Shown one piece after another: positions 53,786-64,000 of a DNA stretch of 64,000 nt. Positions within the stretch are counted from its first letter, which is position 1. Every line of letters begins with the position of its first letter. This DNA is from Paraglaciecola algarum. Its GTDB lineage: Bacteria; Pseudomonadota; Gammaproteobacteria; Enterobacterales; Alteromonadaceae. The notes beneath the pieces were generated by a model. The model was not told the origin of the DNA. It ran no database searches and saw only the letters and a list, made by a program, of their open reading frames with translations. Where the stretch lies: NCBI RefSeq assembly GCF_021532655.1, contig NZ_JAKGAS010000005.1, positions 62,001-126,000 on the forward strand, given 5' to 3'. The position numbers and the translations under genes are program-made.

Positions 53786-56488
53786 TTAGCTCAATTTACC
53801 ATGACACTGTTTATATTTTTTACCAGAACCACAAGGGCAAGCATCGTTACGACCTACTTTAGGTGTATCTCTGACTACCGCGCGAGGACTTTCAGGTTTT
53901 GCAGCTTCATTAGGTGACTCATGCTGCATATTCATAGGTGCCTCGTTAGCCTGACGTCTTTGCTCTTCAACTGCTTCGACATCTTCTTGGGCCTTAACTT
54001 GAACTTTACTAAGAATACTCACCACTTCTATTTTGAGGTTTTCTAACATTTCAGAAAACAACTCGAAAGACTCACGCTTATATTCTTGTTTAGGGTTTTT
54101 CTGAGCATAACCACGTAAGTGAATGCCTTGACGTAAATGATCCATAGCCGCTAAATGTTCTTTCCAGCTACTATCCAAGTTTTGTAACATCACCGCTTTT
54201 TCAAATTGACGAATTACTTGAGGGCCAACTATCTCTTCTTTAGCTTTATATGCCTTGACCACTTCTTCTAAAATTCGCTCACGGATCACTTCTTCATATA
54301 ACTTGTCGTCTTCGTCTAACCATTTCTGCACTGGCATATCTAACAAAAATTCACTTTTGAAGTGCTCTTCTAAGCCAGCTACATTCCACATTTCTTCTAA
54401 TGATTGAGGTGGAATATATTGATCAACTATGCCGCTAACCACGTCTTCACGGATAGCGTTGATGGTTTCGCTAATTTCGCCTTCATCTAACAACTCATTA
54501 CGTTGCTCATAAATGACTTTACGTTGATCGTTAGCTACATCATCGTATTCCAATAATTGTTTACGCATGTCGAAGTTACGGCCTTCCACCTTACGTTGGG
54601 CGTTTTCAATAGCTCTGGTTACCCAAGGGTGTTCAATGGCTTCACCACGCTCCATACCTAGGCGTTTCATCATATTGCCCATTTTTTCTGAGGCGAATAT
54701 ACGCATTAGTGCGTCATCTAATGACAAATAGAAACGAGAAGAACCAGCATCACCTTGACGGCCAGCACGACCACGTAATTGGTTATCGATACGACGAGAT
54801 TCATGACGTTCAGTACCAATAATATGCAAACCACCAGCGGCTAAAACAGCGTCATGATCTGCCTGCCAATCTTGTTTTATTTTTTCAACTTTAGACGGTT
54901 TAGGATCATTAATTTTGTCTATTTCGGCCTGCCAGTTACCACCTAAAACGATATCTGTACCACGACCAGCCATGTTAGTGGCTATGGTTACCGCTCCAGA
55001 TTTCCCTGCTTGGGCAATAATGTCGGCTTCTTGTTCGTGGAATTTAGCGTTAAGCACCTTGTGCGGTATCTTAGCTTTTTTCAAAACACTTGAAATAAGC
55101 TCAGAGTTTTCGATAGAAACCGTACCAACCAAAGTAGGTTGACCACGTTTCACACAATCTTTGATATCTTCAACTATGGCTTCATATTTTTCTTCGGCCG
55201 TTAGATAGATTAAATCAGCCTTGTCATCACGCAACATAGGTTTGTTAGTTGGGATAACTACTGTATCTAAACCATAAATACTTTGGAACTCAAAGGCTTC
55301 GGTATCAGCAGTACCTGTCATACCTGCTAGTTTGTCGTACAATCTAAAATAATTCTGGAATGTAATTGAAGCTAAGGTTTGGTTTTCATTTTGAATATTC
55401 ACCCCTTCTTTAGCTTCTACTGCTTGGTGTAAACCTTCAGACCAACGACGTCCTTCCATAGTACGTCCAGTATGTTCATCAACAATAACAATTTCGTTAT
55501 CCTTAACTATGTAATCAACGTCTTTAGAGAATAGTTTGTGTGCTTTTAGCGCCGCATTCACATGGTGCAACAAGGAAATATTAGCCGCGGCAAATAAAGA
55601 TTCTTCTTCAGCTAAAATGCCTTCACGTTTTAATACTTCTTCTACAAATATTTGACCATTTTCGGTTAAATGGATTTGTTTACCCTTTTCGTCAATAGTG
55701 AAGTGCCCTTCGCCTGCTTGGCCTTCTTCATCTTCTTTTTCTTGACGCTCAAGTTCAGGAATGATCACATTAATTTTGCGATACAACTCGGAACTATCTT
55801 CTGCTTGCCCTGAAATAATAAGTGGCGTACGAGCTTCATCAATTAATATTGAATCTACTTCGTCAATCACGGCAAAATGTAATGACTTTTGTACTCGCTC
55901 TTCTGGGCTAAAGGCCATGTTGTCACGCAGATAATCAAAGCCAAACTCGTTGTTAGTGCCGTAAGTAATATCAGCGGCATAAGCTTCTTTTTTCTGCGGG
56001 TGGGTCATACCAGGAATGTTACAACCTACAGTTAATCCTAAGAATTCAAATAACGGCCGACTCCAATCAGCATCACGACTGGCTAGGTAATCGTTCACTG
56101 TAATAACGTGCACACCTTTACCAGAAATAGCGTTCAGATAAGTAGGCAAAGTAGAGGTTAGGGTTTTACCTTCACCGGTACGCATTTCAGAAATTTTACC
56201 TTGATGTAAAACTTGGCCACCCAACATTTGCACATCAAAATGGCGCATGCCAAATACACGTTTACTGGCTTCTCTTACGACTGCAAAAGCTTCAACTAAA
56301 ATGTCGTCAGTGGATTCATCTTTTTCTAAACGCTGCTTAAACTCACTGGTTTTGTCTTTTAACTGCTCATCACTTAATGCTTCAAATTCAGTTTCTAACT
56401 GGTTAATAAGCGTGACAGATTTACTTAATTTTTTTAATGTTCGGTCATTACGACTACCGAAAATTTTGGTGAGAATACTCGAAAACAT
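53786..56488 (-). CDS. secA: Preprotein translocase ATPase SecA
   Basis: 900 residues; motor of Sec-dependent export at the inner membrane. Walker A '[13 protein letters not shown]', DEAD-type motif '[16 protein letters not shown]', '[16 protein letters not shown]', '[18 protein letters not shown]', and the C-terminal SecB/zinc-binding tail '[14 protein letters not shown]'. Normal length. The gene follows a M23 peptidase gene and a terminator; no SecM-like arrest peptide gene is apparent between lpxC and secA. Confidence 0.98.
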   Translation of the reverse strand: MFSSILTKIFGSRNDRTLKKLSKSVTLINQLETEFEALSDEQLKDKTSEFKQRLEKDESTDDILVEAFAVVREASKRVFGMRHFDVQMLGGQVLHQGKISEMRTGEGKTLTSTLPTYLNAISGKGVHVITVNDYLASRDADWSRPLFEFLGLTVGCNIPGMTHPQKKEAYAADITYGTNNEFGFDYLRDNMAFSPEERVQKSLHFAVIDEVDSILIDEARTPLIISGQAEDSSELYRKINVIIPELERQEKEDEEGQAGEGHFTIDEKGKQIHLTENGQIFVEEVLKREGILAEEESLFAAANISLLHHVNAALKAHKLFSKDVDYIVKDNEIVIVDEHTGRTMEGRRWSEGLHQAVEAKEGVNIQNENQTLASITFQNYFRLYDKLAGMTGTADTEAFEFQSIYGLDTVVIPTNKPMLRDDKADLIYLTAEEKYEAIVEDIKDCVKRGQPTLVGTVSIENSELISSVLKKAKIPHKVLNAKFHEQEADIIAQAGKSGAVTIATNMAGRGTDIVLGGNWQAEIDKINDPKPSKVEKIKQDWQADHDAVLAAGGLHIIGTERHESRRIDNQLRGRAGRQGDAGSSRFYLSLDDALMRIFASEKMGNMMKRLGMERGEAIEHPWVTRAIENAQRKVEGRNFDMRKQLLEYDDVANDQRKVIYEQRNELLDEGEISETINAIREDVVSGIVDQYIPPQSLEEMWNVAGLEEHFKSEFLLDMPVQKWLDEDDKLYEEVIRERILEEVVKAYKAKEEIVGPQVIRQFEKAVMLQNLDSSWKEHLAAMDHLRQGIHLRGYAQKNPKQEYKRESFELFSEMLENLKIEVVSILSKVQVKAQEDVEAVEEQRRQANEAPMNMQHESPNEAAKPESPRAVVRDTPKVGRNDACPCGSGKKYKQCHGKLS

Positions 56489-56582
56489 CGATTTACAGCT
56501 TCCAATCTAAATGATTAATATCTAAGTACACACTCAATTGTGCGAACCCCTGCGACCAAATTGGCCCTATACTAAAATAAAA

Positions 56583-56606
56583 CAATCGGCTCACTAGGAG
56601 CCGATT
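56583..56606 (-). terminator. Terminator between the M23 peptidase gene and secA
   Basis: AATCGGCTC (56584-56592) / GAGCCGATT (56598-56606), 5-base loop, with a T-rich stretch (TGTTTTATTTTAG) after it on the minus strand, just before the secA promoter region. Confidence 0.8.
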
Positions 56607-56656
56607 ATTGATAACTTAAACTTTTTAACTTTTAAGTGTTTCACACTTATATAAAG

Positions 56657-57565
56657 TTATGATTTTTTCCGATACACATATGGTAGTGGATCTTGTTGTT
56701 TACCTTTACGTAAAACTTCGTAATGAACATGAGCGCCAGTAGAGCGGCCAGTATTACCCATTACCGCAATATCTTGACCTTTAGTCACTACATCACCAAT
56801 TTTGACGTTTAACTTTTTATTATGACCGTACCGTGTAGTGAGTCCCTGGCCATGGTCAATTTCAACTAACTCACCATATCCATAACGACTACCAGCCCAA
56901 GTGACTATACCCGCGCCTGTCGCTTTTACAGGTTCACCTTCTTTACCTGCAAAATCGAGTCCCTTATGCATAGTAGGTAAACCACTAAAAGGGTCTTTAC
57001 GTACGCCATAGTAAGAGGATAACCAACCAGAATTAATTGGCTTACCTTCCAAACGGCTCTGCTCTTCTATATGGTGACTCAACATAATAGATTCAAGGGC
57101 ATTCAGTTGAACCGATTTATCGCGAATTTGATCTAACATATTTTCCATTTTAACTAAGAGTTCATCTTGTGCTTTATAATCCACATCAGAACTGTCGAAA
57201 GGACCGCCAATACTTGGCTCTTGGTTAAAACTAAATTCTTCTGGGTTTAAATTGGCTTGTTCAACTAAACGTGAACCTAACGCGTCTAGACGCTGAATTT
57301 GACTTTGCATATCTGCTAACTTTAACAGCATGCCTGTTAGTTTTTGCTCAGTTTCACCTTTTAATCCAGCCACTTCTTTGGCTTGTTGTTGGAAACCTGC
57401 TTGAGCATTTTGAATACGGGCGATATCTTCTTGAGGTGAGGTAGTAGAACGACTTGAAATCAAAAAAAGTCCACAGCTTGCAAGCAACAAAATCATCAAT
57501 TTTTGACGATTAATATTTAACGCAAAACGTGCGCGATTACTTCTAAAAAGTAATGTTATTTTCAT
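56657..57565 (-). CDS. M23-family membrane-anchored peptidoglycan endopeptidase-like protein
   Basis: 302 residues. One N-terminal transmembrane helix (LMILLLASCGLFLIS), a coiled coil (~45-160) and a C-terminal LytM domain (~180-300). The catalytic set is present: 'MHKGLDFAGKEGEPV' (H-x3-D), 'LTTRYGHNKKLNV' and 'STGAHVHYEVLRKG' (HxH). A zinc endopeptidase active on peptide cross-links, or a divisome regulator like EnvC/NlpD. It lies between lpxC and secA, as is usual in Alteromonadales-type dcw clusters. Confidence 0.88.
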   Translation of the reverse strand: MKITLLFRSNRARFALNINRQKLMILLLASCGLFLISSRSTTSPQEDIARIQNAQAGFQQQAKEVAGLKGETEQKLTGMLLKLADMQSQIQRLDALGSRLVEQANLNPEEFSFNQEPSIGGPFDSSDVDYKAQDELLVKMENMLDQIRDKSVQLNALESIMLSHHIEEQSRLEGKPINSGWLSSYYGVRKDPFSGLPTMHKGLDFAGKEGEPVKATGAGIVTWAGSRYGYGELVEIDHGQGLTTRYGHNKKLNVKIGDVVTKGQDIAVMGNTGRSTGAHVHYEVLRKGKQQDPLPYVYRKKS

Positions 57566-57807
57566 TACAGGCGGCTACCTTTGGATATTGTAAATTCAAC
57601 ATGGAAATAAAAGATTAAGCCATAAAGTTAAACTCTGGTAGGTTTAACAGGTATCTTAAATACGACATACTGTTTAAATTTTATACACGACAATATATTT
57701 ATATCATTTATACATTGCAGGTTAACATAAATAAGATCTTATCTGAAATGTATAAGTATATGTATTTAAGTTAAAAACTTAAAAATTGAGTCAATCTGGG
57801 AAGTAGA

Positions 57808-58722
57808 TTAACTCGCTAAAATTGGAGATGCAAAACGAATTGGCATTTCGTCTGGTGTGTCGTATCCCACAAACTCCCAACATTCCTGGTTATTCAACAA
57901 GGCATTTAACAGTTTGTTGTTCAGTCCATGGCCCGTCTTATATGCCACTAACTCGCCAATAATACTATGGCCACCTAAATATAAATCACCAATAGCATCT
58001 AAAATTTTATGTTTTAAAAACTCATCGGTATAACGCAAACCTTCAGGGTTAAGCACTCGATATTCATCTAAGGCAACCGCATTGGCCATACTGCCACCTA
58101 AGGCTAAATTATGAGAGTTCATGTACTCAAGATCTTTCATAAATCCAAAAGTACGAGCACGGCTGACTTCTTCAACATATGATGATGAATCTAAATCTAA
58201 CACCATATGTTGACGAGTTTGACTGATAACAGGGTGTTCAAAATCGATTCTAAAATCTACCCTAAATCCATCATAAGGGCGAAGTTCCGCCCATTTGTCT
58301 TCTTGTTCAACCCGGATAGGTTTAGTTACTTTAATAAATTGTTTTGCAGCATTAATCTCTTCAATGCCAGCTGACTGAAGTAAAAAGATAAACGGACTAG
58401 CGCTACCATCCATGATAGGTAACTCGTCACTGTCAACTTCAACAATAATATTGTCGATACCTAAACCAGCTAAAGCCGAAGCTAAGTGTTCAACAGTAGA
58501 AATCGTCACACCATCAGGGTTACTAATACAAGTACATAACATAGTATCGCCCACACAATCAGCTCGCGCAGGAATATCAGCATAAGGCTCAAGGTCAACG
58601 CGGCGAAATACAATTCCCGTATTCGCAGGCGCAGGCCGGAGAGTCATAGTGACCTTGTCACCTTTATGCAGACCTATCCCTGTCTCTTGTACAGATTGTT
58701 TGATGGTGCGTTGTTTAATCAT
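57808..58722 (-). CDS. lpxC: UDP-3-O-acyl-N-acetylglucosamine deacetylase
   Basis: 304 residues from the ATG at 58722 ([21 protein letters not shown]); an upstream ATG would add seven residues. First committed step of lipid A synthesis. Zinc ligands are visible: His of '[14 protein letters not shown]' (~79) and His/Asp of '[20 protein letters not shown]' (~237, 241). The length matches E. coli LpxC (305). At its usual place behind ftsZ. The C-terminus ends in Ala-Ser (ILAS), so turnover by FtsH as in E. coli is plausible. Confidence 0.97.
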   Translation of the reverse strand: MIKQRTIKQSVQETGIGLHKGDKVTMTLRPAPANTGIVFRRVDLEPYADIPARADCVGDTMLCTCISNPDGVTISTVEHLASALAGLGIDNIIVEVDSDELPIMDGSASPFIFLLQSAGIEEINAAKQFIKVTKPIRVEQEDKWAELRPYDGFRVDFRIDFEHPVISQTRQHMVLDLDSSSYVEEVSRARTFGFMKDLEYMNSHNLALGGSMANAVALDEYRVLNPEGLRYTDEFLKHKILDAIGDLYLGGHSIIGELVAYKTGHGLNNKLLNALLNNQECWEFVGYDTPDEMPIRFASPILAS

Positions 58723-58888
58723 AAATCTTTTTAACTCAATCACTTATCCGAATAAAAAGCGGCGCGTACTATAGCTAAAATATAGTATCTTGTCAAAAAA
58801 GTGTCATATAAGTTTTAAATGACGCCTTTTATTCATACTAAGACCTGTATTTCCACTAATAATTCACCAAACTCTTTGTAATCGACTT

Positions 58889-60061
58889 TTAATCAGCTTG
58901 TTTACGTAAAAAAGCTGGAATATCTAAATATTCTAAATCACTACCGGTTTCAGGCTTTTCTTCAGAAGCGACTGATTTAGCATTTTCTGGCATAACACCT
59001 GCGCTAGGCATAGCGTTTGAACCATTCGCCTGCAACTTAAATTCGCTACTATCGGCCATCACTTTAGGTGCACGATTAGATACCAAAGATATATCTGGTT
59101 TACGCTCTGCGCCAATACCAGTTGCAACAACCGTGACACGTAACTCGTCACTCATGTCCATATCGATGACTGTACCCACAACAACCGTAGCATTTTCAGA
59201 AGCAAAGGCTTTCACTGCATTACCCACAGTTTCAAATTCATCTATAGAGAAATCTGGGCCAGCAGTAATATTCACCAAAATCCCGCGAGCACCAGATAAA
59301 TCGATATCTTCCAATAACGGACAAGCAATGGCTGATTCAGAGGCTTCTTCAGCTCTATCTTCACCTTTAGCCGTGCCGCTGCCCATCATGGCCGTGCCCA
59401 TTTCAGACATAACTGTACGTACGTCGGCGAAATCCACATTGATCAAACCTGGGCGAGTAATTAACTCAGCAATACCCTGCACAGCACCACTTAAAATGTC
59501 ATTAGCTGCACTAAAAGCTTTTAATAAAGGCGTGCCTTTACCCATTACTTTTAACAATTTTTCATTTGGAATAGTAATCAATGAGTCAACATATTTAGAC
59601 AACTCTTCGATACCTTGTTCAGCAAAATCTGTCCGTTTACGACCTTCAAATGGAAAAGGTTTAGTCACCACAGCAACAGTTAGTATGCCTAATTCTTTAG
59701 CCACTTTAGCGACTTCTGGTGCCGCACCTGTTCCGGTACCGCCGCCCATACCAGCTGTGATAAACACCATGTCAGCACCTTCTAAACTCTGACGTATGGT
59801 TTCTCTATCTTCCTCTGCTGCTTGACGACCGATGTTAGGGTTCGCTCCTGCACCAAGGCCTTTAGTCACACCAGAACCGATTTGCAAGGTAACATTCGCA
59901 GCTGAGCTACGTAATACCTGTGCATCTGTATTGATAGCGATAAACTCAACGCCTTCAATGTTCTGACTAACCATGTGTTCAACAGCGTTACCGCCGCCAC
60001 CGCCTACACCGATAACCTTAATTATCGCTTCTTCGTCATGACTATCCATTAACTCAAACAT
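58889..60061 (-). CDS. ftsZ: Cell division GTPase FtsZ
   Basis: 390 residues; the tubulin homologue that forms the division ring. GTP-binding signature '[17 protein letters not shown]' (~103-119), '[17 protein letters not shown]' at the N-terminus, T7-loop '[15 protein letters not shown]', and the conserved C-terminal peptide '[15 protein letters not shown]' that binds FtsA/ZipA. GGAG ribosome site. It follows ftsA by 82 bp, and lpxC follows downstream. Confidence 0.98.
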   Translation of the reverse strand: MFELMDSHDEEAIIKVIGVGGGGGNAVEHMVSQNIEGVEFIAINTDAQVLRSSAANVTLQIGSGVTKGLGAGANPNIGRQAAEEDRETIRQSLEGADMVFITAGMGGGTGTGAAPEVAKVAKELGILTVAVVTKPFPFEGRKRTDFAEQGIEELSKYVDSLITIPNEKLLKVMGKGTPLLKAFSAANDILSGAVQGIAELITRPGLINVDFADVRTVMSEMGTAMMGSGTAKGEDRAEEASESAIACPLLEDIDLSGARGILVNITAGPDFSIDEFETVGNAVKAFASENATVVVGTVIDMDMSDELRVTVVATGIGAERKPDISLVSNRAPKVMADSSEFKLQANGSNAMPSAGVMPENAKSVASEEKPETGSDLEYLDIPAFLRKQAD

Positions 60062-60143
60062 ATTTACTCTCCGGTTTGTACATATAAGCAGTCAGGTACT
60101 AATCCTTGCCTGCTGCCAATTTTCTTTATTCAAAAATGAGTTA

Positions 60144-61373
60144 TTAAAACTCGCCTTTAAACCAACTTTGAATCCTATGCCAGACACCATCACTGGCTTT
60201 ATTTTGGGTGCTTAACTGACTTATTAGATGTTCTTTGCCGTACTGCAATAATCCAATTGCAGTGGCAAATTTTGCATCTTCTACGTATTCTGATAAACCT
60301 TTCATCGCTAGTGGCGCGCCTACTCGTACTGGCATTTGGAAGATCTCTTCGGCAAATTCAACCGCGCCTTCCATTTTTGCCGTACCGCCGGTTAACACTA
60401 TGCCAGCTGCGACTTGTTCTTCTAATCCACTACCACGAATTTCATCATGCACTAACTCAAACAACTCTTGATACCTAGGTTCGATCACTTCAGCCAATGT
60501 ATGTCTAGACATTGCTCTTGAAGGGCGACCTCCCACACTATGCACTTCAATACTTTCTTCCATGCTGACCATATCTTTTAGGGCGCATGCATAATTAATT
60601 TTAATTTCTTCCGCGTGACTAATAGGCGTACGGAATATCTTAGCTATGTCACTGGTAATCTGATTTCCAGCCGCAGGTATTACAGCTGTATGACGAATTG
60701 CCCCATCGGTATAAATCACTAAATCTATGGTTCCGCCACCAATGTCTACCACACAAACACCTAGCTCTTTTTCATCATCCGTTACAACGGCATAACTTGA
60801 GGCTAAGGCTGAAAATATCAATTGGTCAGCCACTAGGTCACAGCGTTCAACACATTTAACTAAGTTTTTAGCCATATCATCAGCACAGGTAATAATATGT
60901 GCTTGGGCTTCCATTCTAACCCCAGACATACCAATTGGGTTTTTAATTCCCTCTTGAACATCTATGGTAAATTCTTGTGGCAATACATGTAACAGTCTAC
61001 GCTCGGCTGCAATTGGCACAGAGCGTGCTGCGTGTACTACATTGTCTACGTCTTCCTGGGTCACTTCTTGATTATTAATTGGCACCATACCACTTTCATT
61101 TTGGCATTTAACATGACGCCCGGAAATCGACATAAACACAGAAGACACGCTGCAATCAGCCATCAATTCCATTTCGTGTACAGCTCGTTTTACTGACTGC
61201 ACCACTAAATTGAGATCGTTTACGCCACCTTTATCCATACCTTTAGAGGCGTGACTTCCGACCCCAACAATACTGATAGAGTTGTCATCTAGAAGCTCAC
61301 CAACCACAGCTTTCACATTACTGGTGCCTATGTCTAAGCCAACGATTAGCTTTCTTTCTGTGCCCTTAGACAT
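60144..61373 (-). CDS. ftsA: Cell division protein FtsA
   Basis: 409 residues; actin-like ATPase that tethers FtsZ to the membrane. 'KLIVGLDIGTSNVKAVVGE' (phosphate 1), 'CVVDIGGGTIDLVIYTDG' (phosphate 2), 'GIVLTGGTAKMEG' (adenosine), and a C-terminal amphipathic membrane-targeting helix 'WHRIQSWFKGEF'. It lies between ftsQ and ftsZ. Confidence 0.97.
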   Translation of the reverse strand: MSKGTERKLIVGLDIGTSNVKAVVGELLDDNSISIVGVGSHASKGMDKGGVNDLNLVVQSVKRAVHEMELMADCSVSSVFMSISGRHVKCQNESGMVPINNQEVTQEDVDNVVHAARSVPIAAERRLLHVLPQEFTIDVQEGIKNPIGMSGVRMEAQAHIITCADDMAKNLVKCVERCDLVADQLIFSALASSYAVVTDDEKELGVCVVDIGGGTIDLVIYTDGAIRHTAVIPAAGNQITSDIAKIFRTPISHAEEIKINYACALKDMVSMEESIEVHSVGGRPSRAMSRHTLAEVIEPRYQELFELVHDEIRGSGLEEQVAAGIVLTGGTAKMEGAVEFAEEIFQMPVRVGAPLAMKGLSEYVEDAKFATAIGLLQYGKEHLISQLSTQNKASDGVWHRIQSWFKGEF

Positions 61374-61432
61374 CTTGACTAACTCTCACTATTATCCCAC
61401 TCACGTTAATAAATTCTCTGGTTATTATCATC

Positions 61433-62230
61433 TTAAACAGCTTTATCTAAGGTTTTCCAACCTACAGCTAAACCTGTGTCGTAACGTAAATCTACGTAAT
61501 CAATCTGCTTTTTCTGTTGCGAAAGAAGTGGTAACAAATCCACGAATCGTTGCAACCTATCAATAAACTCAGTTCGGCCTAAATTCAGTTTTACACCATT
61601 GTTTAACTGGATATTCCAAGCAAAACGTTCACTTAAAAACATTTCCACAATATACAAATCAGTCACATCTAGTAGCGACTGCATATTTCGATAGCCCTGC
61701 AATGCTGTTTGTTCACTGCCACCTGGGCCAAACAAGTGTGGTAACTGCATTTTTAAAGCTAAATCTTTATCATTTAGCTGAGCATCGAACGCATCACCAA
61801 ACTGATTCAACAACATATCGCCATTCCAAATCGCGGCGGGTTGTTGTTCAACCACATATATTTCTAAACCACTCGGCCAACGCTTTCGCACTGAAGCACG
61901 ATACACCCAAGGCATGGCCTCAACAGTTTGATGAGTTTGTTCTACATCTAACTCAAAAAAACTGCCAGGCTGTGTGCGTTTAATTAAAGCTTCTATTTTG
62001 TGCTCTTGAATAAAAGTTCGCTCTCCCGAAACCACTATATCCTGCACCGGTGCTTTTTGTTCGTCCTCTAACCACACACTTAACTTAATGCCAGCGAAGA
62101 CCAATAAAACCAAAACCGTAATAAAAAACGCCAACCCTAAATAAAACTGAGATCCTTTAACCCCTTGCCTCTGAGCGGATACATCCGCACGTTTAACCGC
62201 TCTTTTATCAAGAGCAGGCACCTCATTCAT
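61433..62230 (-). CDS. ftsQ: Cell division protein FtsQ
   Basis: 265 residues. A short cytosolic N-terminus, one transmembrane helix (FYLGLAFFITVLVLLVFAGI), a POTRA domain starting at 'VQDIVVSGERTFIQEHKIEALI' and a beta domain ending in 'RLQRFVDLLPLLSQQKKQID'. It recruits FtsBL and others to the septum. The ATG overlaps the ddl stop codon (ATGA). Confidence 0.94.
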   Translation of the reverse strand: MNEVPALDKRAVKRADVSAQRQGVKGSQFYLGLAFFITVLVLLVFAGIKLSVWLEDEQKAPVQDIVVSGERTFIQEHKIEALIKRTQPGSFFELDVEQTHQTVEAMPWVYRASVRKRWPSGLEIYVVEQQPAAIWNGDMLLNQFGDAFDAQLNDKDLALKMQLPHLFGPGGSEQTALQGYRNMQSLLDVTDLYIVEMFLSERFAWNIQLNNGVKLNLGRTEFIDRLQRFVDLLPLLSQQKKQIDYVDLRYDTGLAVGWKTLDKAV

Positions 62231-63177
62231 TTTACCAAATCCGTTGTGGCCAGTACCGCTAAAGATAATTCAGCAAAACTCAATCCTGCTTGCTTAGCCG
62301 CCAATGGCACCAAACTTTTTTCGGTCATGCCTGGTGCGGTATTCGCTTCAAGTAAATAAAAACGGCCAAGTTGATCACGCATAAAATCAACACGTCCCCA
62401 GCCGGAGCCAGCAACCGCATCAAAAGCCTCTAATGCTAGTTCAGCTAACTGTGATTCTTCATCAGCAGTTAAACCACTTGGGCAGGTATAAACCGTGCTA
62501 TCAGTTTGATATTTTGCGGCATAATCATAAAAATCACGGGGAGTAGACATACTGATCGATGGCAACGCTTGGCCATTCAGTATGCTGACGGTATATTCTG
62601 AACCATGAACGAACTGCTCAATCAAAACTTTATTATCATATTTAAAAGCGTTTTGAACGGCTGTTTCTAGTTGTAGCGCACTATTCACGCGGGCCATACC
62701 TATGCTAGATCCTTCTTGCGCAGGTTTAACCATTACCTCATCCCCTAAGCTTGCCATTATAGCCTTGCATGATCCTGCATCAAAGCTTCTTTTGTCAGCA
62801 ATTTTATAATTTGCTGTGGGCAGACCTAAACTTTGCCAAACTTGTTTACTACGGATTTTATCCATACACAAAGCGGACCCCAGCACACCTGTACCTGTGT
62901 AAGGCAAATTGAGCTGTTGCAATGCACCTTGTAGTGAACCATCTTCACCACCACGGCCATGCAAAACAATCACTACACGTTCAAATTTTTGACTGATTAA
63001 CTCTGTTAAACTTTGTTCTGCTGGATCAAATTTATGGGCATCTACTCCTAGGCTCGTTAAACCGACTAACACAGCTTGGCCTGAATTAAGCGAAACCTCA
63101 CGCTCAGCCGAAGTTCCGCCAAACATAACAGCGACTTTTCCGTATTCAGCAGGTAATTTAAGATTTTGCTCTATCAC
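62227..63177 (-). CDS. ddl: D-alanine--D-alanine ligase
   Basis: 316 residues of the ATP-grasp family; joins two D-Ala for peptidoglycan. '[20 protein letters not shown]' (substrate), '[19 protein letters not shown]', '[17 protein letters not shown]' (ATP loop) and '[23 protein letters not shown]' in two parts (metal ligands Asp, Glu, Asn). GTG start overlapping the murC stop (GTGA), which couples translation. Confidence 0.96.
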   Translation of the reverse strand: MIEQNLKLPAEYGKVAVMFGGTSAEREVSLNSGQAVLVGLTSLGVDAHKFDPAEQSLTELISQKFERVVIVLHGRGGEDGSLQGALQQLNLPYTGTGVLGSALCMDKIRSKQVWQSLGLPTANYKIADKRSFDAGSCKAIMASLGDEVMVKPAQEGSSIGMARVNSALQLETAVQNAFKYDNKVLIEQFVHGSEYTVSILNGQALPSISMSTPRDFYDYAAKYQTDSTVYTCPSGLTADEESQLAELALEAFDAVAGSGWGRVDFMRDQLGRFYLLEANTAPGMTEKSLVPLAAKQAGLSFAELSLAVLATTDLVK

Positions 63178-64000
63178 TGTTCTAACCCTTGCAGCAACAC
63201 ACTTGGTTCTAATTCTGCTCGTTGTAAATGTTTTGCGATTTGGCCGATATTACCGGCACCTTGGGTTAAAACTATGTCTTGATCATTCAAAGTTTCAGCT
63301 AATAATTTGGGTAATTCTTGGATACTCGACACATAAATCGGCTCCAACTGACCTCGTTGACGAATTGAACGACATAAAGAACGGCTATCTGCACCATCAA
63401 TAGGCTCTTCACCAGCCGAATACACTTCTAACAATAACAACACATCAACCTGCGAAAGTACTTTTACAAAGTCTTCATATAAATCTCGCGTACGAGTATA
63501 TCTATGAGGTTGATAAGCCATGACTAAACGACGGTCAGGCCAGTTATTTCTTGCAACCGCAATAGTGGCTTCTACTTCAGTAGGGTGATGACCATAATCA
63601 TCCACTAAGATAGCTTGGCCTTTAGATGTGGCATAATCCCCTAAAAATTCAAATCGACGGCCAATTCCTGAAAATCCACCTAAAGCTTCAACTATTGCCT
63701 GGTCTTCGATACCTTCGTCACTAGCAACAGCAATAGCGGCCAATGAATTTAGTACGTTATGCTGACCTGGAATATTCACAGTGACCTTAAGAGGTGGTAA
63801 AACTTGATTAGCCATGTCTTTACGTAACACTTCAAACGTACTTTGGTTAAAACCTAATTGAATATTCACCGCTCTAACATCAACACCTTCAGATACACCG
63901 TAAGTTAGATACTTACGACCAATACGCGGAAGTAACTCTTTAATTACCGGATCATCGCCACACAACACTGCTAATCCGTAAAAAGGCAAATTGTGTAAAA
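63174..64000 (-). CDS. murC: UDP-N-acetylmuramate--L-alanine ligase, C-terminal part
   Basis: Cut by the window edge: 275 C-terminal residues are present, and the frame runs off the end without a start. Family signature '[22 protein letters not shown]' at the left edge, '[15 protein letters not shown]' (Mur ligase C-terminal region) and '[21 protein letters not shown]'. It adds L-Ala to UDP-MurNAc. The preceding genes of the dcw cluster are presumably beyond 64000. Confidence 0.96.
   Translation of the reverse strand, partial: LHNLPFYGLAVLCGDDPVIKELLPRIGRKYLTYGVSEGVDVRAVNIQLGFNQSTFEVLRKDMANQVLPPLKVTVNIPGQHNVLNSLAAIAVASDEGIEDQAIVEALGGFSGIGRRFEFLGDYATSKGQAILVDDYGHHPTEVEATIAVARNNWPDRRLVMAYQPHRYTRTRDLYEDFVKVLSQVDVLLLLEVYSAGEEPIDGADSRSLCRSIRQRGQLEPIYVSSIQELPKLLAETLNDQDIVLTQGAGNIGQIAKHLQRAELEPSVLLQGLEQ

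Noticed and set aside
59133..59792. 219-codon plus-strand frame opposite ftsZ
   Set aside because: Pro/Ser/Thr-rich shadow of the ftsZ coding strand; no ribosome site or conserved motif.

Overview
The window is a chromosomal segment from a marine gammaproteobacterium of the Alteromonadales. The best guess is a Paraglaciecola/Glaciecola-like agar degrader. The basis is the moderately AT-rich sequence, the gene complement (GH50 agarase, DUF2989 lipoprotein, EpmC and YfcL, ZntB, outer-membrane phospholipase A, RIO kinase, pseudomonad-type DapD) and the 3' half of a gammaproteobacterial division/cell-wall (dcw) cluster. No rRNA or tRNA gene and no CRISPR array was found.

Layout. 1-0.83 kb: two small genes with C-terminal membrane anchors, one of them an XRE-type DNA-binding protein. 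0.98-5.7 kb: polysaccharide/acetylated-sugar genes (alginate-lyase-family lipoprotein, sialate O-acetylesterase, sugar-porter MFS). 5.9-7.5 kb: secreted small protein plus a Met-rich outer-membrane 'transporter', possibly linked to copper. 7.7-11.7 kb: serine biosynthesis (serC, serA), a second D-2-hydroxyacid dehydrogenase and a small hydrolase. 11.7-15 kb: an accessory patch with small genes, a frameshifted gene remnant, dispersed repeats and hairpins, then a ribbon-helix-helix gene followed by a 37-residue lysine-rich peptide gene. 15.1-20.2 kb: a degenerate HD-GYP-like protein, a 5'(3')-nucleotidase, and a GH50 beta-agarase lipoprotein with a perfect 16-bp palindrome upstream. 20.6-39.4 kb: mostly housekeeping and membrane genes (topB, DUF1624, FAD monooxygenase, PAS-GGDEF cyclase, photolyase, MscS, ZntB, PldA, an orphan helical-bimodular sensor, the epmC/NAD-kinase-like/yfcL operon, a three-gene operon ending in a TPR-retropepsin protein, RIO kinase). 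39.6-53.3 kb: a DUF885 peptidase, two LysR genes each divergent from oxidoreductases, an FG-GAP protein, dapD, a periplasmic-binding-protein gene broken by an in-frame amber codon, a secreted Trp-rich protein and a decayed IS110 transposase. 53.3-64 kb, all on the minus strand: murC (partial)-ddl-ftsQ-ftsA-ftsZ-lpxC-M23 peptidase-secA-mutT.

Four genes look broken: an SDR with a +1 frameshift near 43575, a solute-binding protein with TAG at 46969, an IS110 transposase with a stop and a frameshift at a G6 tract, and a short membrane-protein remnant at 12.83-13.0 kb. The strongest candidates for something undescribed are the RHH plus lysine-rich micropeptide pair (14.57-15.0 kb), the folded repeat island just before it (13.55-13.92 kb), and the agarase operator palindrome.
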